From Leuctra nigra (taxonomy: Eukaryota; Arthropoda; Insecta; Plecoptera; Leuctridae), in NCBI GenBank assembly GCA_934045905.1, contig OW203762.1, forward strand, positions 1,674,001-1,738,000: DNA of 64,000 nt, in the 5' to 3' direction. Within the stretch, counting starts at the first letter, position 1. Each line of letters begins with the position of its first letter. The position numbers and the translations under genes are program-made. Under the pieces are notes generated by a model, which worked only from the letters and a program-made list of their open reading frames with translations, did not search any database and had not been told where the DNA came from. Below, one piece after another: positions 33,256-45,429 of the stretch.

Positions 33256-33649
33256 CCCCATAAAAAAACACTCCGTGTAAAAAAACAGCCCAGTCTCTTC
33301 AACTAAAAAAAAAATTATGAAATCTAAAAATTCTGCACTGAAACGTAGTGATATCAAAAAAATGAGCCAAGTCAAAACTTTATTTGAAAATTAAAAAATA
33401 CTTGGCGCATCGTGTATATAAATAGCTTAGAAGTATAGGCTAGATATAAATACATATACTTATAGTACCTATACCTACAATGCCCTAAAAAAACGATGCG
33501 CCAAGTATTTTTTAATTTTCAAATAAAGTTTTGACTTGGCTCATTTTTTGATATCACTACGTTTCAGTGCAGAATTTTTAGATTTCATAATTTTTTTTTT
33601 AGTTGAAGAGACTTGGCTGTTTTTTTACACGGAGTGTTTTTTTATGGGG
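33256..33649. repeat. Family A head palindrome
   Basis: Arms start CCCCATAAAAAAACACTCCG and end at CGGAGTGTTTTTTTATGGGG. The inner part of the arms carries TACTTGGCGCATCGT. An RNA of this region would form a long duplex. Confidence 0.85.
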
Positions 33650-34579
33650 ATATCACTTATTTTTTTAGTTTATTTACACAATTTGTAAAACTTATTAGGG
33701 CAACAATGGCTAATTCCTTTAAAAAAATACGCCATTTCCGAATTAGTTACTAAAAAAATATTGTTTGGAGCTAAATTTAAACTTAAAGTGATATGCCATG
33801 AAGAATTGCGAAAGCATCGTTCCAATAGGTCCAGCCGTTTTCGAGATATGGCATCACTTCCGGTTTTCAAAATGGCGGCTGAAAGCTCTTACACATTGTA
33901 GGTATTAATATGTATATAAATACTAATATTTCATTATAAGCCTTCTGAATATATAGTTGGTTTTTATATAAAGGGAAGTGAATTTAAGCAGATTTCGCTA
34001 AACTATGACGTCATTTCCGGTTTCAGTAATTAGAAAACTTTAATTTAACTATTGTTATTTCATAAAGAGGACCGTCTGAATCGATTGGCGCAAATTTCGT
34101 TCCGATCGGTTAAGCCGTTTTTGAGATATGACGTCACTTCCGGTTTCAAAATGGCGACTACCGGTTTGATTTATAAAAAGGCACCTCAGACGCCAAAAGT
34201 GCACATGTGGTAAAAATTTCAGATCGATCGGCTAAGCCGTTTAGGCTGTGGCGGTGATAGCGGTGTTTCCTGATATCATCAGATAGGTTTTAAAAGGGAT
34301 GTAATTTCACTGTTTTCACGGCCCTCTAGCACGCAAATGGCATAACCTATTGTTCCCAAATTTAGTATATGGAGTGGGGTGGGCCATAGCTCGAAATTAA
34401 GATATTTCACAACAATGTGAGATTTTCCAATTTTATGATCCAGTAGGCCGAAAATGCCATGTTGTTGCTTACAGTAAAAGTGTTTGGTCTGCTCCTCGGT
34501 TTATTAGGCATTTACGGTATGTTGAGTGACTGTGAGTGTACGGTACGACTTGGCTGGGTGGAGCGACCGCTCCACTAGA
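33256..34579 (+). mobile_element. Family A repeat, complete reference copy
   Basis: 1324 bp. The head is a near-perfect palindrome with arms of about 157 bp (33256-33413 and 33493-33649) and an 80-bp AT-rich centre. The body has three modules (about 33820, 34000, 34125) of AGCCGTTTTCGAGATATG and CACTTCCGG. The 3' end has GACTTGGCTG, complementary to the head CAGCC-AGTC, then a hairpin GTGGAGCG-AC-CGCTCCAC, then CTAGA. Left flank ends in A, right flank begins with T. Non-coding. Terminal order resembles Helitron-like elements, though a 5' TC is absent. Confidence 0.7.
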
Positions 34580-36868
34580 TGCGAGCGCCCAACGCCGCCT
34601 GGAGTACCTTCTGTCTCTAGCCGCTCGTAGAATTCTAGGTGAACTTCATAATTTTGTCACATTGAAAGATTTAAACCTCAAATATACCTCAATATGACGA
34701 CAGAATATGACGTAGTATCAACCATTTGAGAAAACTCGTTTGGATATTTATTATGGATATCCAAGTATTGAGACAATAATACAAACGAATTACAGACATC
34801 GATTCCGTTTCATAATGAAATCTTTAGTATAATGTCTTAATTTATTTCAGTTTCGAGAGTATGGAAACTTCGTTTTGTGGAGAATAAAGAATAATAGGTT
34901 AACTACGCACAATGAACAATAGTATTGTATTTTGACGCCAATCGATTGCCTCATGCGAAAGCTTCCGTCGTTGTGTTTACAAACATTGTCAACAATATGC
35001 AACGGCATTTTTAAAAGAATACCTAAATGCACGAAATAATTCATTCTGTCTAAAATATCGAAACGCAAACAATAAATCAATTAGATGTATCAATAATATG
35101 CCATCATCATCAGGAATAAGGACCGGTAGACTAATTGATTGTATGATCTATGCGTAATAAACACATAAACACCCCTTCCCCCCCCCACACACACACCATA
35201 ATCAATAAACAAATAATAAAAGGTCAATTAATATCGTGAATCCATTGCTTGGAAAATACACAATGCACATTCAGATCTAGAGATAAACATTCAGTGGCTG
35301 GTGGATGAGGGGTGGGGGTTGTGTTGTGATTATCACAGGTTTGGTTTCCTATGTTGTCTTGACACAAAAGAAATACAATTAATGTACGTAGATGACACTT
35401 GTTTTGGAATGTAACAAAATAGAATAATAGATTCTGCTGCAGTAGGAGGCTGTCTTCTAGCACAATTGTATTTTCAAATAACTTATTTTCACACTATTTA
35501 TTGTAAAATTGTATACTTCAAGATAATGAGTAAGCACACAACCCGTTCGAAGAAGACTACCCAGGGTAAAATTAGTATTCGTAAAGGACTTTTCTTTAAA
35601 GCTATTTCAATTAGAATAAATTTAGAAAAATCTTATTCATAAATTACATTCATAACTATATTTGGTACATTTTAAAAGAAATTGAACATTTGCTTGTATA
35701 TGACATGAGTTTTCCTTAAGAATGGATAAAGTGATATTTTATTACATAAACAATGTTTTTTTCACTTGAGTCTTGACGAGCAACTGTTTTTTTTAAATTT
35801 ATAGGTACGCACTGAATGGGACCGAGGAAGGAGATAAAAAACGCTTCGTGTTACTACTTTTTCTCATTGTTATCATATATTTTTTTTTTTAACCAATAGA
35901 GATTTTTTTGTGTTAATTGTCGTTTAGTGAGATTTAAACAAGATATGTGTAGGTACACTGATTTTTATTCAATAACATACTACCGATGTAAGCGGTAGAC
36001 ACCTTAGGGAATTTATAAGCGTGTGATCTAGGTTTGTGTGACTGTTTTCCGGCAAAAATAGTGCTTTAACTTCTCTGGTATCATGGCAATCAGTCAGTAC
36101 ATTCAGGTTGACCGTTCTTTGTTGGTTTGTTCGTGTGTTTTTGTGTTTTGTGTTAATGATATACATCCTACTCCTTCCCACCAGCACTATAAACACCAGG
36201 TGGCTCAGATAGTTAATCTTAAAGGAATTCTAGGTTGAAATCTTCAAAATCAATTTTCACAACAAGGCAGTATCAAATGGCCACATCCTTTTCCGTAATT
36301 CCTTTAAAATAAGTATAAGTGTCTCGATGTATAAACCAGGAAAAAGCTCCTTGGTATGAACGTTCTTTCTTATATACTCCATAATACACCCTCTGACCGA
36401 TCTCAAACAAAATTTGATATACACATTCTATTTGAAACAACCCATACCGTACGGTACTTACACCCTTACGCAAACATCCCCAAATTTTAAGAAACCACCC
36501 CTATGTAATAGAAAATTAAATATACATAATATTCTGCATAAAACCATTTTTGGTACGTTTTCAAACTGCTGGATGAAGAAATTGCGGTATAATCCATGGT
36601 GGGACTATAACTAAACAGCAGTGTTGGGTAAGTTCCTCAAACAAGGAACTTAGCAAACCGGAACAATACACCTACAATTTACGTTATTCACATGACTCAA
36701 AGTTTTGAACTTTTAACAATTTAAAAGTTGAGATAACTCATATTCAACCAAAAGAGATTTGACCCTTTCGTTATACTATCTTTGGAACTATTGGAAGAAA
36801 AACAGAAAACTTTAGACAAGAAGTGACGTTGTTGGCGTTAACAATGCAATGACAGGTAACACTCAATC
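34580..36868. other. Unassigned DNA, no gene seen
   Basis: About 2.3 kb, AT-rich, with a short C-run/(AC)n at 35168-35197 and an A/T homopolymer region at 35878. Open frames of 66-79 codons on the minus strand have no recognisable features. This is the least repetitive-looking part of the window, so single-copy host DNA is possible. Confidence 0.4.
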
Positions 36869-36881
36869 ATCAATGAAAGCT

Positions 36882-37164
36882 ACGGAACAGGTTGGCTGAG
36901 TGGTAACGCTCTGAACTTGTATTCCGGAGGCCCGGGTTCGATACCCGCGGCCGTCCTTCCTGACTGGGGTTTTTTCGTGGTATTCCCTCAGTCGACAGGC
37001 AAATGCTGGGAAGGTACCCTAATAATAGGCCACGACCGCCTCCTTCCCACCTTCCATCCTTACCTACTCTTCACCGACATCTCCCAATCATCATCATAAT
37101 CATTCATCCGTCGCCATTAGCCTCGCTGCAGAACAGTGCGACGCTAAGCCCCAGACAAAAAAAA
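36882..37164 (+). mobile_element. tRNA-derived SINE with 13-bp target duplication
   Basis: Flanked by ATCAATGAAAGCT at 36869-36881 and 37165-37177. tRNA-like head with TGGCTGAGTGGTAACG (A box) and GGGTTCGATACCC (B box), body with TCGACAGGCAAATGCTGGGA, and a short A-rich tail. I recall a very similar body (CAGGCAAATGCTGG, GTGCGACG) from arthropod SINEs. Intact duplication and full length suggest a recent insertion. Confidence 0.85.
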
Positions 37165-37177
37165 ATCAATGAAAGCT

Positions 37178-37576
37178 GCTATAAACTTTTACCTCATGTG
37201 ACATGTTGTACAAAAACAAAAACTTGTATATAGACTGCCAAGGACCTTTCCCCCTAAAAGGATTGCGATCTAAAAGAAGGTCCCAGCAATAATATATTGT
37301 TGCAACATTTTCGCACTTAAAAAAAATTCGTGAAATCATTTCGCCCAGTTACTGCCGCCAAGCAAAACATTATAAACCAAACATTGTGCCCAAATTTAAG
37401 ATTGAGAAAATCTCTATGTGAACTACCATAGTATAAACTTTAAAACAATTATAATCATTTAAAACGAAAAATAGAAAGTATTCAAATTTTAAAAACGTTA
37501 ACAAAATCAATTTAAAAACATTTTTTTACATAACTTAAAATACAAATAAAAAATATTTAAAATTATATTTAAAAAC
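37178..37576. other. AT-rich DNA
   Basis: No gene or repeat recognised. Confidence 0.4.
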
Positions 37577-37772
37577 AATTAAAAGTAAAAAAAATGAAAA
37601 TAAAGCTTGGCGCATTGTTTTTGCACCGTCATGTTGACTTGTTCCTTCTTCTCCTTCATCATCTTCTTCTTCCTTCTTTCTTTTGTCGTCTCCTTGGTCG
37701 ACATCTTCTTTTTATGTTGCCCCCTCCTTGACACAATGCGCCAAGCTTTATTTTTATTTTTTTTACTTTTAA
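37577..37772. repeat. Inverted repeat related to the Family A head
   Basis: Arms of about 42 bp: AATAAAGCTTGGCGCATTGT near 37600 pairs with ACAATGCGCCAAGCTTTATT near 37731. The loop is CT-rich. The core CTTGGCGCAT is shared with the Family A palindrome (TACTTGGCGCATCG), suggesting a related palindromic family. Confidence 0.6.
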
Positions 37773-38567
37773 TTTTTTTTTTAATTATTGGACGCCACCA
37801 TCAGTCCATCAGTCATCAGTCATTGAATCACAACCGTCTGTAACTCTGAGTTGAAGAACAGTTTGTAAGGCGCAGGCACATTCCAATGATTGGCACCAAT
37901 GGCATTCCTTGATTGAACGTTTAAGGGGATTCTAGGGGGGTATGAGATTTTATTTTCAGGGCAAATATTGTACGAAGATGTCAGCTGAGATCGTTATTCA
38001 GCGAAATCAACCCTTTTTGGAAAGTCAAAAAAATATCCGGGACGATCCAAACTAGTCAAAGACGATTGACAGAAAAAATCGGAACTAAATAACCGTTTAA
38101 CATGGCGAGCTGAAACTTGGCACGAATAATCATAATACATATACCTATGAAGTACTGAAGCCCTTTTTTGGTATTTTAATTGCAATTTTTCTAAAATAAA
38201 GTTGGTATGTACCGGAAATTTTGCCTATTATTATTATTATTATTATTGGTGCCTGTGGCCAGGTTAGATATCAAGTTATTAACAAAAAAACGTCAGTGCC
38301 CTCTTCGCATTTTCATAACGAAGACAACGAGCCCACTTGCCAGTCTGTGGAGTGAAAATTGCGGTCTGTGCGATTTTTTTAATGAAACAGCAATATTTCG
38401 TCAATACAATTTCGGGACCAAAATATTGGAGTCGAAAATGGTCAAGTGGGTTGTAGAATCACTTACAGAATGAGGAAAACACATTATCTTCCTCTAATGT
38501 GCAATAGTTTGGCCAATTTCGTGTTTTATAAGTTTAGTCACGTGGTACCACTCGAATACCCTTAACC
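37773..38567. other. Unassigned DNA
   Basis: No gene recognised. A short (ATT)n at 38226-38247 may be a retroelement tail. Confidence 0.4.
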
Positions 38568-39532
38568 CAGTGGCGTGCACTCAATGGAAGCAAGGGAAGC
38601 ATTGCTTCCCCTTCCTTTTCCATTCCAACAATATTAAAATATAATAATTATATGTATAATAATTTAATCTTTTTACAAAAATATTCATCACTTAATACTA
38701 CTTATAGAATTCTTATTACGAACACAAATGTCACCACTTTCGCTCTGATTTCAAAGTAAACGCGGTTTCTAAGACGGGAGGTGGGCAAGGCGCGTGCGCA
38801 CGCATACACTTGCCTCGGCTCGGCAGTCGGCCGGCTCCAAGGGATTCACTTTTCGAATTGCTTCCAATCCCTCGCTCTATATACGGGAGTTACGGGGGCA
38901 TTAGGTGATTTGCCTACAATCAAATATGTTAATCTGCAGCCACCTGAAAGTATTGTCAATTATAAAAACTTATTTTGCCATGATAATAACATTATTTGCC
39001 GGTCTAAACACAAAGCATTTCTGTGTAAAATACGTCTATTACTGCAGGCGTATTCTAGCCAAGGGAAGCAAATCGAGAGTTGCATCCACGTCCGAACGCA
39101 GCCGAACTACTCCCGAGTTGACACGATTGGAACGAACATGTGATCGGTCGGTGACAGTGCTCAAGAGCGGTTGAATTTCTAAACTTGTAATATCTACAAA
39201 ATATTGCAGTTTCGGATTCTCAGTTCAGTTTACGCATTTCTACAAAGTTTTTGTATATCTGTATTTGCCCTCATATTTGCCTTCAAAAAACTAATGATTA
39301 AAATATAAAAAATTAGTCTGAAAATCCTCCTTTGACCATTTCTTAAATTCAAGTAATCTTCCAAAAAGGTACTTTCAAAATCGTTTTTAACCATCTAAAA
39401 TTAGTCAAATTTTAAAAAATTCCCTGCGGGGCTAAGCTGGGGGGCAAGCCCCCCAGACCCCCCTCCGGGTCTGGGCAAATTTCTTTCCTGGCAATTTGCT
39501 TCCCTCACTTCAAATGTCACGGCACGCCACTG
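38568..39532. mobile_element. hAT MITE with perfect 8-bp target duplication
   Basis: 965 bp. Termini CAGTGGCGTGC and its inverse GCACGCCACTG (11 bp). CCTTAACC flanks both sides (38560-38567 and 39533-39540). An internal open frame of 120 codons (38781-39143) is not recognisable as a transposase. A GC-rich hairpin region near 39420-39475 contains CCCCCCAGACCCCCC. Non-autonomous and apparently recent. Confidence 0.85.
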
Positions 39533-39540
39533 CCTTAACC

Positions 39541-40059
39541 GTGACTACTGGTTGTAACAGAGCATTGAAAAACTGGCCCTTAGTATTAGATCTATAGTTA
39601 TAAGTAGAAGTAATAAGTTTGTAATGGTATGTACCTACCATAAATTAATCAGGATACCTATGTAATATTCAAGTGTAAGGTTGTTTGAATTTGAAACCAT
39701 CTTGTAATCGCTAGTATTGATCGCTAGCTTGAATGCCAAGATGGCCGCTAGTGTCAGTCGTGCGTTCGGTCTGCTCCGGTTGTTAATTGTATTTATTCTT
39801 ATAAGAAGTATTTTACTACAGTTTAAAGTACACAGTGACATTCAGTATATTCAAGTGTTAAGTGGAGTGAAGAATTTTACAAATCACGTAACTCTGGGTT
39901 ATTTTATTAACACAAATGTGTCTGCGTTCTCATTGTGTTGGAGCGCGCTGCAGAATCAAGTGACTTTCATCCCTTCTCGTGCTCTGAACTTGGACCGGTC
40001 CGGCAGACGGCCTCGCAAGCGGGTGGTTTTGCAAGCAGGATGTTTATTTACCTCGCGAC
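39541..40059 (+). other. Probable 5' part of the CR1/L2-type LINE
   Basis: Leads into the LINE ORF at 40060, whose frame stays open for at least ten codons upstream without an obvious better start. An overlapping frame from 39717 is open for 143 codons but shows no domain. The exact LINE 5' boundary is not visible. Confidence 0.4.
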
Positions 40060-42456
40060 ATGAGCACTGTTATACTATTGTTATTGGCGTTATCAGGGGA
40101 CATTCACTTGAACCCGGGACCCCCGGGCAACTACTGTGTCATTTGTGAAGCCCCTGGAAGACGGAATCAGCTGTTTCTGACGTGTACGAACTGCAACGTC
40201 TCAGCGCATCGAACATGTGCTAAGATCAAGACAACATCTCAATGGATCTGCTGGAGCTGTACTCTACCGCCGTTCTCCAGTTCGTTCTTTGATAATAGCA
40301 TGGATTCCATTAACTCATGTGGTGGGTTGTGGACAAATGCATTTGGAGCACGGGGAAAGTTACAGTGTTTATCTTTCAATGCTCGCAGTTTAAAGGCTAG
40401 GAAGAGATTGCCGTTGGTACAGGCATGGGTGGAGTCAATTGATCCGGCTATAATCTTCGTCTGTGAGACGTGGCTAAACTCGAGCATTTCGGACTCGGAA
40501 ATTATGCCCGACTCCTACACAGTATTTCGCCGCGATAGGACTACTGTCGGTTCAACGGAGCAGCGTCGCGGGGGAGGTGTCCTCATGGCTATTAAACCAG
40601 CATTGCAGCCGATACGCATATCGTCCTTGGAGAATGATGCGGAAGTAGTGTGGGTCAGCATCACATGTGGTCGTGGACGCAAGGTCCTCCTAGGCGCTGC
40701 CTATCGGGCCCCAAATTGTGAGGACGTTATGAATGAAGCATTACTCGCCTCCATTGAGAAAGTTCAAGATGTCCAGCATGAGTACGATGGAATTTACCTG
40801 TGCGGAGACTTCAATTTGGACATTAAATGGAGCCCTACAGACTGTACGCCGGGCAACATATTGGCCGAAACATTCTTGTCTTCGTTCCTCGGTGTTGTGC
40901 CTCATCAAATGGTAAATGAGGCAACACGAATTACAGTCGCATCACGCTCTATTTTAGACCTTGTTTTAACGAACAATCCAGCAAAAATTGATAACATCGA
41001 AACTATACCTGGAGTGAGTGATCACATGGCCATCAAGTTTCACCTCAAGTGGCATCCACCAACGCAGAAGACAATTAAGCGTGAGGTTAGAAACTACAAG
41101 AAGGCGGATTGGCCTCAGCTTCGGTGTTTGTTTAGAAACAAAATGCAGTCAGTTAGTGAGGGTGTTGAATGTGTTGATAAGGCAATACCAGTTATGTGTA
41201 TCAATGCTAAGAGAAGGGCGCCCTGGATAACTGGGAATGTAATTCGTAAAATTCACAGACGGGATTTTTTATATAGGAAGTGGAGAAATTCTTCGTCTGA
41301 CTCTAATTGGGAACTCTACCGGCGTGCAAGAAACTTAGCAAAAATCGAGTCGAGAAAGGCCCATGATGATTACGTCTGGAAGCTGGGTGATGGCAATGGA
41401 AAAAATTTATGGAAATATATCCATGGGAAGAATGGCAGCTCGGCCCCACAACACTTCCAAATTGATAACAAAGTGGTGAGTGAATCTGACAATATTTCTG
41501 AAGCTTTTGTTCGCCACTTTCATGACAACTTCACAGTAGACAAAGGGGATGTAGATAGCAGCCCGCTTACATTCAACGGGGATAACTGTGATTTCCTGCA
41601 AACAATTAACTTTCATCCAAAGATCACAGAGAAGCATTTAAAGAAACTTAAACCGAACAGTGCAACTGGTCCGGATGGCATTCCGGCAAGGTTGTTACAT
41701 GAGTGCGCTCAGGAGTTGGCACCATCACTAACCCATCTTTTCCAAATGTCAATGGCACAAGGTGTTATACCCAAGGAGTGGAAACTTGCCAATGTTGTGC
41801 CCATTTTTAAATCAGGAAATAAAAGTGAAATTAAAAACTACATGCCTATTTCCCTCACGTCGTGTGTTGGGAAGGTTATGGAGAAGATTGTGCTCCACCT
41901 GAGCGACATTAATGCGATTCATCATCACCAGCATGGTTTCCTTCCCGGCCGGTCTTCCGTTACCATGTTGACTCGTGCTATTGATGATTGGCAACACACA
42001 TTGGATGCGACCCCTGGGGCTCGTGTTGATGTGCTATCGCTGGATTGGGCCAAGGCCTTCGATCGTGTGCAGCATAGAAGGCTATTGAAGAAACTGCAGA
42101 TGAATGATGTGTCGGGATGTTTACTTGAGTGGATGCGTAGTTTTCTTTTGGACCGCAGTATGCGGGTTGTGTTTAATGGTTCTTGTTCTACTGAGCAAAA
42201 GGTAATGTCTGGTGTTCCACAGGGATCTGTGCTTGGGCCCCTGTTGTTCACCACATACATGCTCGATATGCCAAATGTTGTTGAGTCGACTATATGTCAA
42301 TATGCTGATGATTGTACAGTTTACAGGAGTGTTGCATCTGTTGATGATGAGAGAGTGTTGCAGCCTGATCTCAATAACATTGTGGAGTGGTGTAACGTCA
42401 ATCATTTGCCACTTAATGATAAAAAAATGTCAGTTCATGACTATCTCAAAGGCTAA
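40060..42456 (+). pseudogene. LINE ORF: 2A-like peptide, PHD-like finger, endonuclease and reverse transcriptase
   Basis: ATG start followed by a hydrophobic stretch and GDIHLNPGP (residues about 13-21), a 2A-like ribosome-skipping motif. Then a Cys4-His-Cys3 PHD-like finger (CVIC, CTNC, HRTC, CWSC; about 25-66). The endonuclease domain (about 100-330) has SFNARS, CETWLN, YRAPN, CGDFNLD and SDHMAI. The reverse transcriptase (about 470-780) has TGPDGIP, LDWAKAFDRV, GVPQGSVLGPLLF and YADDCT. Catalytic residues look intact. The frame ends early at 42456 because of a +1 shift in an A7 run at 42420s; coding continues in the next entry. Motif set fits the CR1/L2 group. Confidence 0.88.
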
Positions 42457-43042
42457 AAGATCTTTCATAGTGGATTACAACATTAATGGTATAAAATATA
42501 TAAGTCGCTCTTCAAGCATGCGTATTTTAGGTGTTACTATTTGTCACAATTTAAAATGGAATGTACAAACCGATATTGTAAGGAACAAAGCGGCCAAGGT
42601 TCTGGGGTTTGCAACCAGAGTTTTGTTTGGGGCTAGACCTAAGGTAAAAAGGGCTGTTTATCTTGGTTTAGTAAGGCCTATAATGACATACGGATGTCCT
42701 GCGTGGCATCCTACCTCAATGTCAAACATGTTGAGGCTTGAGCGAGTGCAGAACAGGGCAACTTAGTTCATAACTAAGAGAAAGGATGTGTCCTCGGTAG
42801 AGAGATTGCGTATGTGTTTACTTTTATCTATTGAGAATTTATTGAATGAAATTGATTTAATTTTCTTTAAAAAAATGCTTTTATTCCTTGTGGATCTTGA
42901 TCCTTTATTGCGTGTTACAATTACCAATGTTTCAAGATCCAGACATAATTATGTTGGAAGATTGATTCCACCAATTGCACGTACAGACCAATATTTGCAT
43001 GCGTTTTATGCTAGGGTAGTTTCTTCCTACAACAGTCTACCA
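42435..43042 (+). pseudogene. LINE ORF continuation (RT C-terminus)
   Basis: Continues from KKCQFMTISKAKRSF through RILGVTICHNLKW, RPIMTYGCPAWHP and RLERVQNRAT, where TAG (42764-42766) interrupts, most simply a mutated AAG. After it the frame goes on through FKKMLLFLVDLDPLLR, HNYVGRLIPPIARTDQY and SSYNSLPS, where Family A is inserted at 43042/43043. The last codons resume at 45352. Confidence 0.85.
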
Positions 43043-45351
43043 TCTAGTGGAGCGGTCGCTCCACCCAGCCAAGTCGTACTATACACTCACACTCACTCAA
43101 CATACCGTAATTGCCTAATAAACTGAGGAGCAGACCAACCACTTTTACTGTAAGCAACAACATAGCATTTTCGGCCTACTGGATCATAAAATTGGAAAAC
43201 CTCACATTGTTGTGAAATATCTTAATTTCGAGCTATGGCCCACCCCACCCCATATACCAAATTTTGGACCAATAGGTTATGCCATTTGCGAGCTAGAGGG
43301 CCGTGAAAACAGTGAAATTACATCACTTTCATCTTCTTCTTCTTCTTCTTCAGAAGAAGAAGAATCATCATCATCATCATCATGATGATGATGATGATGA
43401 TGATTCAGATATCAGGAAACACCGCTATCACCGCCACAGCCTAAACGGCTGAGCCGATCAATCTGAAATTTTTACCACATGTGCACTTTTGGCGTCTGAG
43501 GTGCCTTTTTATAAAACCAACCGGAGGCCGCCATTTTGAAACCGGAAGTGACATCATATCTCGAAAATGGCTAGACCGATCGGAATGAAACTAGCACCAA
43601 TCGATTCAGACGGTTCTCTTTATGAAATATCAATAGTTAAACTAAAGTTGTCTAATTACTGAAACCGGAAATGACGTCATAGTTATGCGAAATCTGCGAA
43701 AATTCACTTCTCTGTTATATAACTAGGAAAACGCTCTGTGTGACGCGTTGATGAGCGAGCACGGATACACGCAACACCTCAAACCGAAATTATGTCAATC
43801 GAAAATGGCATTAAAAGCCAATAATTCTTAAATTTCGTCACAGACTTATATAAATATCTCCAAAATCTCCAAAAATATTGGTCCCAATAACCTTGCTAAG
43901 TTTTAAGTTGATCGATTAAACCTTTATGATTGAACGGTTCCTTGTTAATTTTCAAAAATCACAGGATCTCGTTCAAAAAATATAGCTGGGACCACTCATA
44001 TGATATGATATTAGTGTGTACACAATATCAGATCAATCTGTTGAACGGTCATTATTAGTTTCATTTCGTTTGAAACTTTCTGCTCTAACTACCTTGCCTT
44101 GAACTGAAGATTCGAAGTCGCCGTGAATTTGACAGCCAACACGCAAAATGTCCCTAGAATTACAAAAACTTTTGAAAATAACGACAGATTAGACTGGAAA
44201 TTGGCAAAAATATCTTAAATGTTGGTACCAATGACCATGCAAAGTTTTAAGTTGGTCGGTCAATCGGTTCTAGTTTAAATTTCAAAAATCACAGGAAAAT
44301 GGTTTCAAATTTAAACCAATGGGAGAATTTTGCTGAAACTTTTTATGATTGGGTAAAATGTTGGTTGCAATGACTTTGCTAAATTTCAAATTGAGCAGAG
44401 CAACCAATCGAAAGATATTTTTTTTTAAACTTGAACCAATCACAGGAGCCCGTTCAAAAACGATCCCAGGGACCGCATAGATTACGTTAGCATATGTGCA
44501 AAGTTTCAGATCGATTGAATTTGCGGTTTAACCTGGGCTGTGCGGACAAAAAAAAACACACAGAGAAAGTGCCATAAGACCACTTATTCCTCTAAGCCAT
44601 AAGAGTACCGTGGTGACGCTCGCTACGCTCGCTCAAAAACCTATTAATATCTATTCAGAAGGCTTATAATGATACATACCATTTATAGAAATAAATTCTA
44701 GGTGGCAGTTATTTCAGCCGCCATATTGAAATCCGGAAGTGATGCCATATCTTGAAAACGGCTGGACCGATTGGAACGATGCTTTCGCAATTCTTCATGG
44801 AATATCCCTTTAAGCTTACATTTAGAACCAAGCAAAACTTTTTTTAGTAACCAATTCGTAAGAGGCGTATTTTTTTAAAATGAATTAGTCATTCTCATTG
44901 TTGCTCCGATATGTCTTACAAGTTGTGTTAATAAACTAAAAAAATTAGTGATAACCCCATAAAAAAACACTCCGTGTAAAAATACCAGCCAAGTTTCTTC
45001 AACTAACAAAAAAAATAGAAGAAATCTAAAAATTCAGCACTGAAAAGGAGTGATATCAAAAAATGGGCCAAGTCAAAACTTAATTTTAAAAACTAAAATA
45101 TACTTGGCGCATCGTTTTTTACGGCATTATAGGGTATATAGATTTTATGTACATCACACATCTGGCCTATACTTCTAAACGATCTATATGCACGATGCGC
45201 CAAGTATATTTTGTTTTTTAAAATTAAGTTTTGACTTGGCCCATTTTTTGATATCATTCCTTTTCAGTGCTGAATTTTTAGATTTCTTCTATTTTTTTTG
45301 TTAGTTGAAGAGACTTGGCTGGTATTTTTACACGGAGTGTTTTTTTATGGG
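43043..45351 (-). mobile_element. Family A repeat, complete, inserted in the LINE
   Basis: Minus orientation: hairpin end TCTAGTGGAGCGGTCGCTCC at 43043, palindromic head ending ATGGG at 45351. Removing 43043-45351 gives CTACCA|TCTAGTCTACG, identical to the unoccupied LINE copy at 48324-48340, so no target bases are gained or lost. A Family B copy is nested at 43722-44635, leaving a Family A length of about 1395 bp. (TTC)n and (ATC)n runs at 43330-43402 are internal. Confidence 0.8.
43722..44635 (-). mobile_element. Family B repeat, complete, nested in Family A
   Basis: Starts ACTAGGAAAACGCTCTGTG and ends CGCTCGCTACGCTCGCTCA. The surrounding Family A text TTATATA|AAAACC is interrupted here but contiguous at 10170-10190 and 33955-33970. 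914 bp, non-coding. Confidence 0.8.
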
Positions 45352-45429
45352 TCTAGTCTACGACAAGACTGCACTAACATTATTGTTAAAGTAAATTTAC
45401 GGCGGCTCATTTTAAATAGCCAACAATAG
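45352..45429 (+). pseudogene. Final LINE codons downstream of the insertion
   Basis: TCTAGTCTACGACAAGACTG continues the LINE frame as SLRQDCTNII and ends at a TAG stop at 45427-45429. Confidence 0.8.

Noticed and set aside
33256..33649. Ordinary MITE inserted at the start of Family A
   Set aside because: The palindrome is joined to the same body at the same point in at least five copies (9870, 14440, 22575, 33649, 44935), so it behaves as part of the element, although an ancient fusion is possible.
34580..36868. Host exons in the least repetitive stretch
   Set aside because: Open frames are under 80 codons, without recognisable domains or convincing splice context.
38781..39143. hAT transposase gene
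   Set aside because: 120 codons without a BED finger, DDE-type or dimerisation region; the element is better described as a MITE.
39717..40148. LINE ORF1 upstream of the 2A-like ORF
   Set aside because: The 143-codon frame overlaps the real ORF in another phase, and no ORF1-type domain (zinc knuckle, RRM, coiled coil) is visible.
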